DNA of 64,000 nt from Serratia liquefaciens ATCC 27592. GTDB taxonomy: Bacteria; Pseudomonadota; Gammaproteobacteria; Enterobacterales; Enterobacteriaceae. A program made the position numbers and the translations under genes. Positions within the stretch are counted from its first letter, which is position 1. Each line of letters starts with the position of its first letter. The DNA is taken from assembly GCF_000422085.1 (NCBI RefSeq), contig NC_021741.1, positions 930,001 to 994,000 on the forward strand. Direction: 5' to 3'. A model generated the notes under the pieces. The model searched no databases and was not told the origin of the DNA. It was given only the letters and a program-made list of their open reading frames with translations. Shown piece after piece: positions 37,149 through 46,050 of the stretch.

Positions 37149-38255
37149 ATGTGCGATTGCAATTCTGCCTTTCACGCTGACGTTGTCGGCAGTCTGTTAC
37201 GCCCTGCGGCGCTGAAAACCGCTCGCCAACAGTTTCTGCAGGGCGAGATTGATGCCCTTCAGTTACGGGAGGTTGAAGACCAACAGATCCGTCTGGCGGT
37301 GGCAAAACAGAAAGATCTCGGTTTGGCGGTCGTGACGGATGGAGAGTTTCGTCGAGCGTGGTGGCACTTCGACTTTTTGGAAGGGCTGGACGGCGTGGAA
37401 GGTTATGACGCGGAGCAGGGGATCCAGTTTAACGGCGTACAGACGCGGGCGCGCAGTATCAAGGTGGTCGGCAAATTGGGCTTCAACCTGCAGCATCCGA
37501 TGCTGGAGGACTTTCGTTTTCTGAAGGCCATCGCCGGTGATGCGGTGCCGAAGATGACCATTCCAAGCCCGAGCGTGCTGCACTTTCGCGGTGGGCGTAA
37601 GGCCATCGACAGCCAGGTTTATCCGGATCTGAACGCCTATTTTGACGATCTGGCGCAGACCTACCGCGAGGCGATCAAGGCGTTTTATGATGCCGGTTGC
37701 CGCTATCTGCAACTGGATGACACCGTGTGGGCCTACCTGTGCTCTGACGATCAACGGCGACAGATCCGCGAGCGTGGAGAGGATCCGGATCTTCTGGCGC
37801 GCATTTACGCGGATGTGCTGAATGCGGCGATCGCCGACAAGCCGGAGGATCTGATCATCGGGTTGCACGTTTGCCGCGGTAATTTCCGCTCCACCTGGAT
37901 CTCCGAGGGCGGCTATGAACCTGTGGCGGAGATCCTGTTTGGTCAGGTGAATATCGACGCTTTCTTCCTGGAATACGACAATGAGCGTTCCGGTGGTTTC
38001 GAGCCGCTGCGTTTTATCAAGCCGGGCAAACAGCAGGTGGTGCTGGGCCTGATTACCACCAAAAACGGGGAACTGGAAAACCCCGAGCAGGTGAAACAAA
38101 GACTTGAAGAGGCGGCGCAGTTTGTCGATCGTCGACAGCTTTGCCTCAGCACCCAGTGCGGTTTCGCTTCGACTGAAGAGGGCAACAGCCTGAGTGAGCA
38201 GCAGCAGTGGAATAAGCTGCAAAGCGTGGTGAATATTGCCGAGCAGGTTTGGTAG
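37149..38255 (+). CDS. MetE C-terminal-domain-like methyltransferase (cobalamin-independent methionine synthase family)
   Basis: A 368-residue single-barrel protein of the UROD/MetE-like family (YxjG/YxjH type), half the length of MetE. The zinc ligands of MetE can be matched: His and Cys in GLHVCRGNF, Glu in FLEYDNERSG, and Cys in LSTQCGFAS. ADVVGSLLRP near the N terminus is the family opening. It probably makes methionine from homocysteine using a methyl donor other than folylpolyglutamate, or a related thiol transfer. The MetJ operator upstream ties it to methionine supply. The ATG at 37149 has GGGAG upstream. Confidence 0.85.
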   Translation: MCDCNSAFHADVVGSLLRPAALKTARQQFLQGEIDALQLREVEDQQIRLAVAKQKDLGLAVVTDGEFRRAWWHFDFLEGLDGVEGYDAEQGIQFNGVQTRARSIKVVGKLGFNLQHPMLEDFRFLKAIAGDAVPKMTIPSPSVLHFRGGRKAIDSQVYPDLNAYFDDLAQTYREAIKAFYDAGCRYLQLDDTVWAYLCSDDQRRQIRERGEDPDLLARIYADVLNAAIADKPEDLIIGLHVCRGNFRSTWISEGGYEPVAEILFGQVNIDAFFLEYDNERSGGFEPLRFIKPGKQQVVLGLITTKNGELENPEQVKQRLEEAAQFVDRRQLCLSTQCGFASTEEGNSLSEQQQWNKLQSVVNIAEQVW

Positions 38256-38701
38256 GGCAAAAAATCGGTTCAGACCGCGCGTAAACTGGTGGTTTATTGG
38301 CGGTTTCGCGCGGTCATGAGGCATCTTCTTCACGTTTTGTGAATGCGTTGCTCAAAAATGATACAAATCATGTATTGTATATTTATTGATAGCCCCTATG
38401 ATCGACTGGTGTCGAAAGATAATCTGGTCGATAGCTCTGCTTTTTGTCATGCGACTTGCCTTTCAACGCTATAAACGTTTAACTTAGCCTCCGTTGTCGG
38501 ACTAAACCTCCATTTATAACTCCTAAAACTCTGCCCATCATCATGAGTGGTCACTTTCGAATAAGGACAAAACGCCGGACGTTATGCGTTTTCTGCTCTT
38601 ATTGGTCTCGCGATGAAATGGCAAGCCGGCAACCGGATGGGGCTTAACGCTACCTCCATATCGGGCATTTTTTTTCATTTGAACAGGCAACACGACATCG
38701 T
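38256..38701 (+). other. Long leader region of brnQ
   Basis: 446 bases without a clear gene. A GACCGCGCG/CGCGCGGTC stem (38273-38315) follows the MetE-like stop. An AT-rich inverted repeat, ATACAAATCATGTATTGTAT (38361-38380), marks the probable promoter or operator. A GATCGAC/GTCGATA pairing lies within the small ORF at 38398. A run of eight T (38668-38675) after a weak GC-rich stem ends 26 bases before brnQ and could be an attenuator. Confidence 0.4.
38398..38487 (+). CDS. Possible 29-residue hydrophobic leader peptide or small membrane protein
   Basis: The frame starts MIDWCRKIIWSIALLFVMRL and ends TAG at 38485-38487. It could form one membrane helix (about residues 8-22) with basic flanks, and 9 of 29 residues are Ile, Leu or Val. 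The ribosome-binding site is poor. It is either a leader linked to branched-chain amino acid supply, a small membrane protein, or chance. Confidence 0.2.
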   Translation: MIDWCRKIIWSIALLFVMRLAFQRYKRLT

Positions 38702-40021
38702 ATGAGTCATCGTTTAACGTCAAAAGATATTATCGCATTGGGTTTTATGACCTTTGCCTTATTCGTCGGCGCCGGGAATATCATTTTCCCGCCGATGGTC
38801 GGTTTACAGTCCGGTGAACACGTCTGGACCGCAGCTATCGGCTTTCTGATCACCGCCGTCGGTCTGCCGGTGATGACCGTGATCGCCCTGGCGCGCGTCG
38901 GTGGCGGCATTGACGCCCTGAGCTCGCCGATTGGCCGTCGCGCCGGTCTGCTGCTGGCTACCGTCTGCTATCTGGCCGTAGGCCCGCTGTTCGCCACGCC
39001 GCGTACCGCGACCGTCTCCTTTGAAGTGGGCATTGCACCGCTGACCGGTGATGGCGCCATGCCGCTGTTTATTTACAGCCTGGTGTACTTCGCGTTGGTG
39101 ATCGGCATCTCGCTGTATCCGGGCCGCCTGCTTGATACCGTGGGTCACGTGCTGGCACCGTTGAAAATTGTTGCGCTGGGCGCGCTCGGCATCGCCGCGC
39201 TGGTTTGGCCGGCAGGTACGCCTATCCCGGCGACCGACATTTATCAGAACGTTCCTTTCTCTTCCGGCTTCGTCAACGGCTATCTGACCATGGATACGCT
39301 GGGCGCACTGGTATTCGGCATCGTCATCGTTAATGCTGCGCGTTCCCGCGGCGTCAAAGATGCCGGTTTGCTGACGCGTTACACCATTCTGGCCGGGCTG
39401 ATTGCCGGTGTGGGCCTGACGCTGGTTTATCTGAGCCTGTTTAAACTGGGCTCCGGCAGCGGCGTGTTGGTACCCGACGCGACCAACGGCGCGGTGATCC
39501 TGCATGCTTACGTGCAAAACACCTTCGGTGGGCTGGGCAGCTTCTTCCTGGCGGCGCTGATTTTCATCGCCTGTATGGTGACTGCGGTTGGCCTGACCTG
39601 CGCTTGCGCAGAGTTCTTTGCCCAATATCTGCCGTTCTCCTACAAGACGCTGGTGTTTATTCTGGGGCTGTTCTCGATGGTGGTGTCCAACCTGGGCCTG
39701 AGCCATCTGATCCAAATCTCCATTCCGGTGCTGACCGCGATTTACCCGCCGTGCATCGTGCTGGTGGTGCTGAGCTTCACCCTGCGTTGGTGGAACAGCG
39801 CGCCGCGTATTATCGCGCCGGTGATGTTAGTCAGCCTGTTGTTTGGTATCCTTGACGCGGTGAAAGCGTCCGCCTTCCAGCAAGTGCTGCCGGATTGGAC
39901 CAATCACCTGCCGCTGGCAGAACAGGGTCTGGCATGGTTGTCGCCTTCGCTGTTGATGCTGGTGCTGGTCGCGATTTATGACCGGGTTTGTACGCGTTCC
40001 GAAGTGACCGCGCACTCCTAA
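38702..40021 (+). CDS. brnQ: Branched-chain amino acid transporter BrnQ (LIV-II)
   Basis: A 439-residue, 12-helix inner-membrane carrier of the LIVCS family, the same length as E. coli BrnQ. It opens [20 protein letters not shown] then [16 protein letters not shown], and contains [14 protein letters not shown], the expected conserved loop. It imports leucine, isoleucine and valine with Na+ or H+. Followed by its own terminator before proY. Confidence 0.95.
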   Translation: MSHRLTSKDIIALGFMTFALFVGAGNIIFPPMVGLQSGEHVWTAAIGFLITAVGLPVMTVIALARVGGGIDALSSPIGRRAGLLLATVCYLAVGPLFATPRTATVSFEVGIAPLTGDGAMPLFIYSLVYFALVIGISLYPGRLLDTVGHVLAPLKIVALGALGIAALVWPAGTPIPATDIYQNVPFSSGFVNGYLTMDTLGALVFGIVIVNAARSRGVKDAGLLTRYTILAGLIAGVGLTLVYLSLFKLGSGSGVLVPDATNGAVILHAYVQNTFGGLGSFFLAALIFIACMVTAVGLTCACAEFFAQYLPFSYKTLVFILGLFSMVVSNLGLSHLIQISIPVLTAIYPPCIVLVVLSFTLRWWNSAPRIIAPVMLVSLLFGILDAVKASAFQQVLPDWTNHLPLAEQGLAWLSPSLLMLVLVAIYDRVCTRSEVTAHS

Positions 40022-40040
40022 TCCCCCGGCTAAATTTTGG

Positions 40041-40066
40041 GCCACGGACTTGTCCGTGGCTTTTTT
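40041..40066 (+). terminator. Intrinsic terminator of brnQ
   Basis: GCCACGGA and TCCGTGGC pair around CTTG and are followed by six T, between brnQ and proY. Confidence 0.92.
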
Positions 40067-40092
40067 ACGTTTAAAAAACACGGGTTATTTTC

Positions 40093-41499
40093 ATGCAACA
40101 ACAGTCACCCACCGCTCCCACGCCCAATAAGCTAAAACGCGGTCTCAGCACCCGTCACATTCGCTTTATGGCTTTGGGTTCGGCTATCGGCACCGGCCTG
40201 TTCTACGGTTCGGCGGACGCGATTAAAATGGCCGGCCCTAGCGTTTTGCTGGCGTACCTGATCGGCGGCATCGTCGCTTTTATCATCATGCGTGCGCTGG
40301 GCGAGATGTCGGTCAACAACCCGCAGGCCAGTTCGTTCTCGCGTTATGCACAGGACTACCTGGGCCCGATGGCCGGATATATCACCGGTTGGACCTACTG
40401 TTTTGAAATCCTGATCGTCGCGATTGCCGACGTGACCGCTTTCGGCATCTATATGGGCGTGTGGTTCCCCGAGGTGCCGCACTGGATTTGGGTGCTGAGC
40501 GTGGTGCTGGTGATAGGCGCCATCAACCTGATGAGCGTGAAGGTGTTCGGTGAGCTGGAGTTTTGGTTCTCCTTCTTTAAAGTCGCCACCATCATCATCA
40601 TGATTGCCGCCGGTATCGGTATCATCATCTGGGGGATTGGCAACGGTGGGCAGCCGACCGGCATCCATAACCTGTGGTCTAACGGCGGCTTCTTCAGCAA
40701 CGGCTTTATCGGCATGATCCTGTCGCTACAGTTGGTGATGTTCGCCTACGGCGGTATCGAGATTATCGGTATCACTGCCGGTGAAGCCAAAGATCCGAAA
40801 ACCTCCATTCCCAAGGCCATCAACTCGGTACCGTGGCGTATTCTGGTGTTCTACGTCGGTACGCTGTTTGTCATTATGTCAATCTACCCGTGGAATCAGG
40901 TGGGTACCAACGGCAGTCCGTTCGTGCTGACTTTCCAGCATATGGGCATTACCGTGGCGGCGGGCATCCTTAACTTTGTGGTGATCACCGCGTCGCTGTC
41001 GGCGATTAACAGCGATGTGTTTGGCGTTGGCCGCATGCTGCACGGCATGGCGGAGCAGGGCCATGCGCCGAAGATGTTCAGCAAGGTGTCCAAACGCGGG
41101 ATCCCGTGGGTCACAGTGGTGGTGATGATGCTGGCGCTGTTGCTGGCGGTGTATCTCAACTACATCATGCCGGAAAACGTGTTCCTGGTGATTGCTTCAC
41201 TGGCGACCTTCGCCACCGTGTGGGTGTGGATCATGATCCTGTTCTCGCAGATTGCCTTCCGTCGCAGTCTGAGCAAAGAGCAGGTGAAAGGCCTGGCGTT
41301 CCCACTGCGCGGCGGGGTGTTTACCTCGGTGGTGGCGATCATCTTCCTGGTGTTTATCATCGGTCTGATTGGTTACTTCCCAACGACTCGCGTATCGCTG
41401 TACGCCGGGCTGGTGTGGGTGGCGGTGCTGCTGGCGGGGTATTACTTCAAGGTCAACCGCCAGAAGAAGCTGGCGACGCTGGCGCAGCAACAGGATTGA
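40093..41499 (+). CDS. proY: Proline-specific permease ProY-like APC transporter
   Basis: A 468-residue amino acid permease with 12 helices. It begins [20 protein letters not shown] then [20 protein letters not shown], matching E. coli ProY almost residue for residue, and keeps [16 protein letters not shown] and [10 protein letters not shown]. It belongs to the AAT family of the APC superfamily. ProY was linked to proline uptake genetically; some homologues are histidine carriers, so specificity is not certain. brnQ-proY-malZ order as in E. coli, here with two genes inserted before malZ. Confidence 0.93.
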   Translation: MQQQSPTAPTPNKLKRGLSTRHIRFMALGSAIGTGLFYGSADAIKMAGPSVLLAYLIGGIVAFIIMRALGEMSVNNPQASSFSRYAQDYLGPMAGYITGWTYCFEILIVAIADVTAFGIYMGVWFPEVPHWIWVLSVVLVIGAINLMSVKVFGELEFWFSFFKVATIIIMIAAGIGIIIWGIGNGGQPTGIHNLWSNGGFFSNGFIGMILSLQLVMFAYGGIEIIGITAGEAKDPKTSIPKAINSVPWRILVFYVGTLFVIMSIYPWNQVGTNGSPFVLTFQHMGITVAAGILNFVVITASLSAINSDVFGVGRMLHGMAEQGHAPKMFSKVSKRGIPWVTVVVMMLALLLAVYLNYIMPENVFLVIASLATFATVWVWIMILFSQIAFRRSLSKEQVKGLAFPLRGGVFTSVVAIIFLVFIIGLIGYFPTTRVSLYAGLVWVAVLLAGYYFKVNRQKKLATLAQQQD

Positions 41500-41506
41500 A
41501 GATGAA

Positions 41507-41534
41507 AACACCGGCCATGAGCCGGTGTTTTTTT
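41507..41534. terminator. Bidirectional terminator between proY and the lipoprotein gene
   Basis: AACACCGGC and GCCGGTGTT pair around CATGA and are followed by a T run on the plus strand; an A run on the left serves the minus-strand gene ending at 41533. Confidence 0.9.
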
Positions 41535-41796
41535 AATGCTTTTCCTCAGGTTCGTCGTCACCGGAGGCGCGCGCTTCGATACGCAGGCTGCTGTCGTTCA
41601 GCCTTTCCTCTTTCCCCTCGCCGGCACAGCGTGCCAGCACTTCGCGAATATCCTGCATGCTGCTGCTCAGGGCGCTAAGCGACGGTTGCAGAGTACGGCT
41701 CATGCGGCTTTCATCCAGCGAAGCGCTGTGCAGACAGCCGATGAACAACAGCGTGGCCAGCAGGGTAAACAGCCGATGTTTTACCTGTTTCAGCAA
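41533..41796 (-). CDS. Putative small lipoprotein
   Basis: A protein of about 87 residues if it starts at TTG 41796 (LLKQVKHRLFTLLATLLFIG then CLHS). The hydrophobic segment ends in a lipobox-like FIGC, so lipidation at that Cys is likely. The rest is hydrophilic and ends in an acidic/His tail (DDEPEEKH). An ATG start at 41883 would add 29 residues and bury the signal peptide, so the TTG start, with a purine-rich GAAGAG upstream, is preferred. I do not recognise the family. Confidence 0.5.
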   Translation of the reverse strand: MLKQVKHRLFTLLATLLFIGCLHSASLDESRMSRTLQPSLSALSSSMQDIREVLARCAGEGKEERLNDSSLRIEARASGDDEPEEKH

Positions 41797-41928
41797 TGGT
41801 ATCTCTTCTTTCCGGTGGCTTGGTGAGCGTATTAACACCGCTTTAGGTGGGCAAGAAAAGAGGCTGGAGATATCTGCTGGCAATTGGCGGAGAATAATTA
41901 CCAGCAGAAACAGTTACGTCAGCCTGCG

Positions 41929-43194
41929 TCAGGAAATGTCTGCCGCCTGTCGCAGGGGGGGCAGCATGCTGCGCATGTCGTTACCGGTCGGCGTTTGGTG
42001 CACCCGCAAATCGAATTCGTTAATCACCGCCAGGATATGGTCAAAGATATCCGACTGAATGCTCTCGTATTCAGCCCATACCGTGGTGTTGGTGAAAGCG
42101 TAAATCTCCAGCGGTAAACCTTCTGGCAGCGGTGCCAACTGGCGCACCATCAGCGTCATATTCTGGTGAATGCCGGGGTGAGCGCGCAGATAGGCCACCA
42201 GGTAAGCGCGCAGCGTGCCAAGATTGGTCAGGCGGCGGCCGTTGAGCGGTGAACTGAGATCTACGCCAGTCTGCTGATTATGCTGGCTCAGCTCCTGCGT
42301 TTTATCGTTCAGGTAGCGTTGCAGCAGCGGGTTACGGTTCAGGCGCTGTTGTTCTTCCTCCGACAGGAAATGCACGCTGGTGGTGTCGATATTGATACTG
42401 CGCTTGATGCGACGGCCACCGGACTCCGACATGGATCGCCAGTTTTTGAAGGAGTCGGAGATCAGCGCGTAAGTCGGGATGGTGGTCACGGTATTGTCCC
42501 AGTTGCGCACTTTCACCGTGGTCAGGCCAATGTCGGTCACCGCGCCATCGGCGCCGTATTTCGGCATTTCCAGCCAGTCGCCGATGCTCAGCATGTCGTT
42601 AGCGGAAAGCTGGATGCCGGCCACCAGGCCGAGGATCGGGTCCTTAAAGACCAGCATCAGCACCGCAGTCATCGCCCCCAGGCCGCTGAGCAGCAGCAAG
42701 GGTGATTTTCCCATCAGCAGTGAAACGATCATGATGCCGATCAGGATCGCCGCGACCAGCTTCAGGCCCTGGAAAATACCGCGCAGCGGCAACTGATTGG
42801 AGATCGGGCTTTGGCGCAGCATTGCCAGCAGCGTATCCAGTAAGGAAAACAGCGACAGCAGGGCGAAGCCCATGATCCACACCTGAGCGGCGGTGACAAT
42901 AATCGCCTGGGTCTCACTGCCGGCGTGCAGCCACAGCACCGCCTGCAGATTAATGATCACCCCTTGCAGCAACAGTGCCATGCGCTGGAACAGCTTGTAC
43001 TGGGTGATCGCCTGCTGCCAGACACGCTGCGACCGTTGGCCACGGCGTTGGATTGCTGCCAACACCACGCGGTGCAACACCAGGTGGATCACTACCGAAA
43101 TCAGGACGATCAGTCCCAGCACCATCAGCAGGGACATGACTCCGCTAAATTCCAGTCCGAATTTTTCCAGCCACAGGGTTATCTGTTGTTGCAT
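41929..43194 (-). CDS. ybdG: MscS-family mechanosensitive channel YbdG
   Basis: A 421-residue MscS-type channel matching E. coli YbdG (415): five N-terminal helices, a pore-lining TM3 at [20 protein letters not shown], the beta domain [20 protein letters not shown] and [20 protein letters not shown], and the C-terminal [14 protein letters not shown] then [13 protein letters not shown] and [11 protein letters not shown]. It opens on membrane tension and protects against mild hypo-osmotic shock. The ATG at 43194 has AGGAG upstream; 43239 is a longer alternative. In E. coli this gene is elsewhere on the chromosome. Confidence 0.9.
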   Translation of the reverse strand: MQQQITLWLEKFGLEFSGVMSLLMVLGLIVLISVVIHLVLHRVVLAAIQRRGQRSQRVWQQAITQYKLFQRMALLLQGVIINLQAVLWLHAGSETQAIIVTAAQVWIMGFALLSLFSLLDTLLAMLRQSPISNQLPLRGIFQGLKLVAAILIGIMIVSLLMGKSPLLLLSGLGAMTAVLMLVFKDPILGLVAGIQLSANDMLSIGDWLEMPKYGADGAVTDIGLTTVKVRNWDNTVTTIPTYALISDSFKNWRSMSESGGRRIKRSINIDTTSVHFLSEEEQQRLNRNPLLQRYLNDKTQELSQHNQQTGVDLSSPLNGRRLTNLGTLRAYLVAYLRAHPGIHQNMTLMVRQLAPLPEGLPLEIYAFTNTTVWAEYESIQSDIFDHILAVINEFDLRVHQTPTGNDMRSMLPPLRQAADIS

Positions 43195-43331
43195 TGCCGC
43201 TCCTTTAAAAAATGCGCAAAAAATATCCAACACACTCAAAAGACGTTAGCCTAATGGTTACGGGTCATAATGTGCGGCTGTTTACCCTTTTTTACATAGG
43301 GTTAGCGCTGACTGCTTATCTCCACCCCCCG

Positions 43332-43341
43332 GCTCCTCCCC
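43332..43341 (-). promoter_or_regulatory. Candidate MalT box upstream of malZ
   Basis: The minus strand reads GGGGAGGAGC, nine of ten matches to the MalT box GGGGA(T/G)GAGG. A second G-rich block, GAGGAGGGGG, lies at 43358-43367. malZ is MalT-activated in E. coli. Confidence 0.35.
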
Positions 43342-43443
43342 GAGTTTACCGGCCAGAGAGGAGGGGGACTGACACTCAACGTGGCATTGTTCGTGGCATT
43401 GAATAACGTCGTCGATTTCGTTTTGTACAGCTGGAGGAAAGTC

Positions 43444-45267
43444 ATGCTTAACGCCTGGCATCAACCGGTCCCGCCTTTTGTGGTGAAGAAGGGACAACGC
43501 CTGGATATCACGCTGTGGTTACAGGGCAATGAACTGCCTGAACAGGTTTTTTTACGCGCCGAACCGGACAATGAAGAATGGCTGCTGATCATGAAAGGAC
43601 AGCAGGTTGGCGGGTTGCAGCGATATCAGGCCAGCCTGACCCTGAATGAGGGCGAGGCAACCCGTCGTTACTGCTTCAAACTGGTCTGGGCCGACCGCCA
43701 GCAATGGTTCGGTCCACAGGGGGAATTTCTGACGCCGCCGGGACAATTGGCGCAATTTGCCGTCGACGTGCCCGACAGCAGCCCGCAATGGGTGGCCGAC
43801 CAGATTTTCTATCAAATCTTTCCCGATCGCTTTGCCAGCAGCGGCGGCGAACACGGCATTCAGAGCGGCAGCTATCGTCACCATGCCGCCGGCTGCGATG
43901 TCGTTCGCTGCGACTGGCAGCAGCCGCTTGAGGACCGACACGCCGCGTCCACCTTCTATGGCGGCGACCTGGACGGCATTAGCCAAAAATTGCCTTACCT
44001 GCAGCAGTTGGGCGTGACGGCGCTCTATCTGAACCCGATCTTTACCGCACCCAGCGTGCATAAATACGATACCGAAGACTATTATCAGGTCGATCCCTAT
44101 TTGGGCGGCAACGTCGCCTTGCAACGTTTGCGAGTGAGCACTCACAAGGTGGGGATGAAACTGGTGCTCGACGGGGTGTTTAACCATACCGGCGATTCCC
44201 ACCCGTGGTTTGATCGTCACCAGCAAGGCGACAGCGGCGCTTGCCACCACCCGGATTCTCCCTATCGTGGCTGGTTTAATTTCTACCCGGATGGCCGTGC
44301 GCTTGACTGGAAGGGCAACGCCAGCCTGCCGAAGCTCAACTTTGCCGAACCCCAGGTGGCGGAGGCGATTTATCGCGGTGAGGGCAGCGTAGTGCGCCAT
44401 TGGTTACGCCCGCCCTACAGCATTGACGGCTGGCGGCTGGACGTGGTGCATATGCTGGGTGAAAACGGCGGGGCCACCGGCAACCTGCGGCATCTGGCAG
44501 GCATTTATCACGCGGTTAAGCAGGAAAATCCACAGGCCTATGTACTGGGCGAGCATTTTGGCGATGCGCGGCGCTGGCTGCATGCCGGCGTTGAAGATGC
44601 GGCGATGAACTACATGGGCTTTGCCCTGCCGGTGAGGGGGTTTCTCGCCGGATTGGACGTCGCGCATCACCCGGTGCGGATGTCGGCGGCGGAGTGTGCA
44701 CAATGGATGGACGGCTACCGGGCAGGCTTGCCGCATGGCCGCCAGTTGATCCAGTTCAATCAACTCGACAGCCACGATACCGCGCGCTTTCTGACGCTAT
44801 TGCAGGGCAACCGGGCGCGGATGCAGATGGCGGCAGTGTGGCTGATGAGTTGGATCGGTGTGCCCTGTTTATATTATGGCGATGAAATTGGCCTGGATGG
44901 CGCCAACGATCCGTTCTGTCGTAAACCCTTCCCGTGGGATGAGAGCCACTGGGATCAGCCCCTGCTGGCTTTGTTCCAGCGTATGGCGGCGCTACGCAAA
45001 CAGAGCCTGGCGCTGCGTCGCGGTGGCTGTCAGGTGCTGCACGCGGTCGGAGAGACCTTGGTATTTGTGCGTCTCTATCAACAAGAACAGGTGTTGGTGG
45101 CATTGCAGCGTGCTGGCAGCGGTGCAGTGACGTTGCCGTACACGCCGTTGCTGGCCGCAGGCCAATGGCAGCGGCTGGAAGGAAAGGGCGAAATGGAAGA
45201 AACGCAGAATGCGATGGCGCTGCAGCTGGGTGAAGAGTCCGTGACCCTGTGGCGGCGGCTGGGTTAA
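43444..45267 (+). CDS. malZ: Maltodextrin glucosidase MalZ
   Basis: A 607-residue GH13 enzyme (E. coli 604). An N-terminal beta domain of about 120 residues precedes the barrel. The catalytic regions are DGVFNHTG, GWRLDVVHML (nucleophile Asp), VLGEHFGD (acid/base Glu) and NQLDSHDTARFL. It removes glucose from the reducing end of maltodextrins in the cytoplasm. The start at 43444 has TGGAGG seven bases upstream and fits the E. coli N terminus; the frame is open upstream to 43381. The stop is eight bases before the palindromic element. Confidence 0.94.
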   Translation: MLNAWHQPVPPFVVKKGQRLDITLWLQGNELPEQVFLRAEPDNEEWLLIMKGQQVGGLQRYQASLTLNEGEATRRYCFKLVWADRQQWFGPQGEFLTPPGQLAQFAVDVPDSSPQWVADQIFYQIFPDRFASSGGEHGIQSGSYRHHAAGCDVVRCDWQQPLEDRHAASTFYGGDLDGISQKLPYLQQLGVTALYLNPIFTAPSVHKYDTEDYYQVDPYLGGNVALQRLRVSTHKVGMKLVLDGVFNHTGDSHPWFDRHQQGDSGACHHPDSPYRGWFNFYPDGRALDWKGNASLPKLNFAEPQVAEAIYRGEGSVVRHWLRPPYSIDGWRLDVVHMLGENGGATGNLRHLAGIYHAVKQENPQAYVLGEHFGDARRWLHAGVEDAAMNYMGFALPVRGFLAGLDVAHHPVRMSAAECAQWMDGYRAGLPHGRQLIQFNQLDSHDTARFLTLLQGNRARMQMAAVWLMSWIGVPCLYYGDEIGLDGANDPFCRKPFPWDESHWDQPLLALFQRMAALRKQSLALRRGGCQVLHAVGETLVFVRLYQQEQVLVALQRAGSGAVTLPYTPLLAAGQWQRLEGKGEMEETQNAMALQLGEESVTLWRRLG

Positions 45268-45274
45268 GGCAGGA

Positions 45275-46011
45275 AGGGCCGATATTCTGCAATGCTGTTC
45301 ACTTAAGCCTGACGGGCATTTTTTATTCGGTCCCTGAAGGCTCAGTGCAGGCGGAATTGCCGTCAATATCCCGCATTTCTCTGCCGCCGCAATGAACGGC
45401 AATTGGAGGGGCCGTAGGCGCGGCCCCTCCACCCGCGCCCTCGCTTAACACCCTCTGTCCGCTGCGCGGATACCCTCGCTGCACCCACGTTGTCGGGCGG
45501 GTCGGCTACGACAAACCTCCCTGTTAGTCTCGCCTCAACCGGCCTTCCCTGGCCGGTTGCCCCTGACAACGCCGCCTTGCTCGGCAGAGGGTGATGCGCG
45601 CCAAGGTCAACACTCGCATCAGCAGCCACCGGGCAACTTATCCCTCTGAGTTTGACGTTGCGTGATGAAAGACAGTGAAAAGGGTGAGATGAGCACGTTG
45701 TTGGGTGCCCTTGAAGACGTCGAACGCAGGAGCGGCGCATAGGCGAAACCGCCATGGACGGCGGTTTCAGGCGAGACAGGCAGGGACGCCTGTCGTAGCC
45801 GGCCGTGATGCGGCGTGATGAAGTGAGAGTCGTTGGCGCAGCCAACCGTCTGATAGGGCAAAGGCGCGGGTTGCAAGGGGCCGCGCCTACGGCCCCTTGC
45901 TCGGTCGGAGCTTCAGAACCTCATGGAGCTTTGCCCGTTTATCGACCGAAAAGAACATTGAACTGGCCTAAAAAACACCTTAAGTGAACGACATTACGGT
46001 ATCCCGGCCCT
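45275..46011. mobile_element. 737-bp non-coding palindromic element with 33-bp terminal inverted repeats
   Basis: The ends AGGGCCGATATTCTGC... (45275-45307) and the reverse complement of 45979-46011 match at 26 of 33 positions, sharing the inner GTTCACTTAAG exactly. Inside, 45408-45427 and 45877-45896 are exact 20-bp reverse complements. Also, 45503-45535 matches the reverse complement of 45769-45801 closely. No transposase is present; the several open frames inside are unlike any protein I know. Ends of the GTTCACTTAAG type suggest a non-autonomous derivative of an insertion sequence. No clear target duplication was seen. Confidence 0.65.
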
Positions 46012-46050
46012 TAATTCAGTGAGTGGGCGTTCACACGCCCAATGAGCCGA

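Noticed and set aside
37263..38333. 356-codon minus-strand frame opposite the MetE-like gene
   Set aside because: The plus-strand frame has all MetE zinc ligands, a start with ribosome-binding site and a MetJ operator; the antisense frame has none.
38535..38640. ATG frame MSGHFRIRTKRRTL in the brnQ leader
   Set aside because: No ribosome-binding site, no plausible composition and it ends within the leader; probably chance.
45363..45845. 160-codon minus-strand frame and other open frames inside the palindromic element
   Set aside because: They lie across the inverted repeats, have skewed composition, no ribosome-binding site and no recognisable domain. They are by-products of a GC-rich palindrome.
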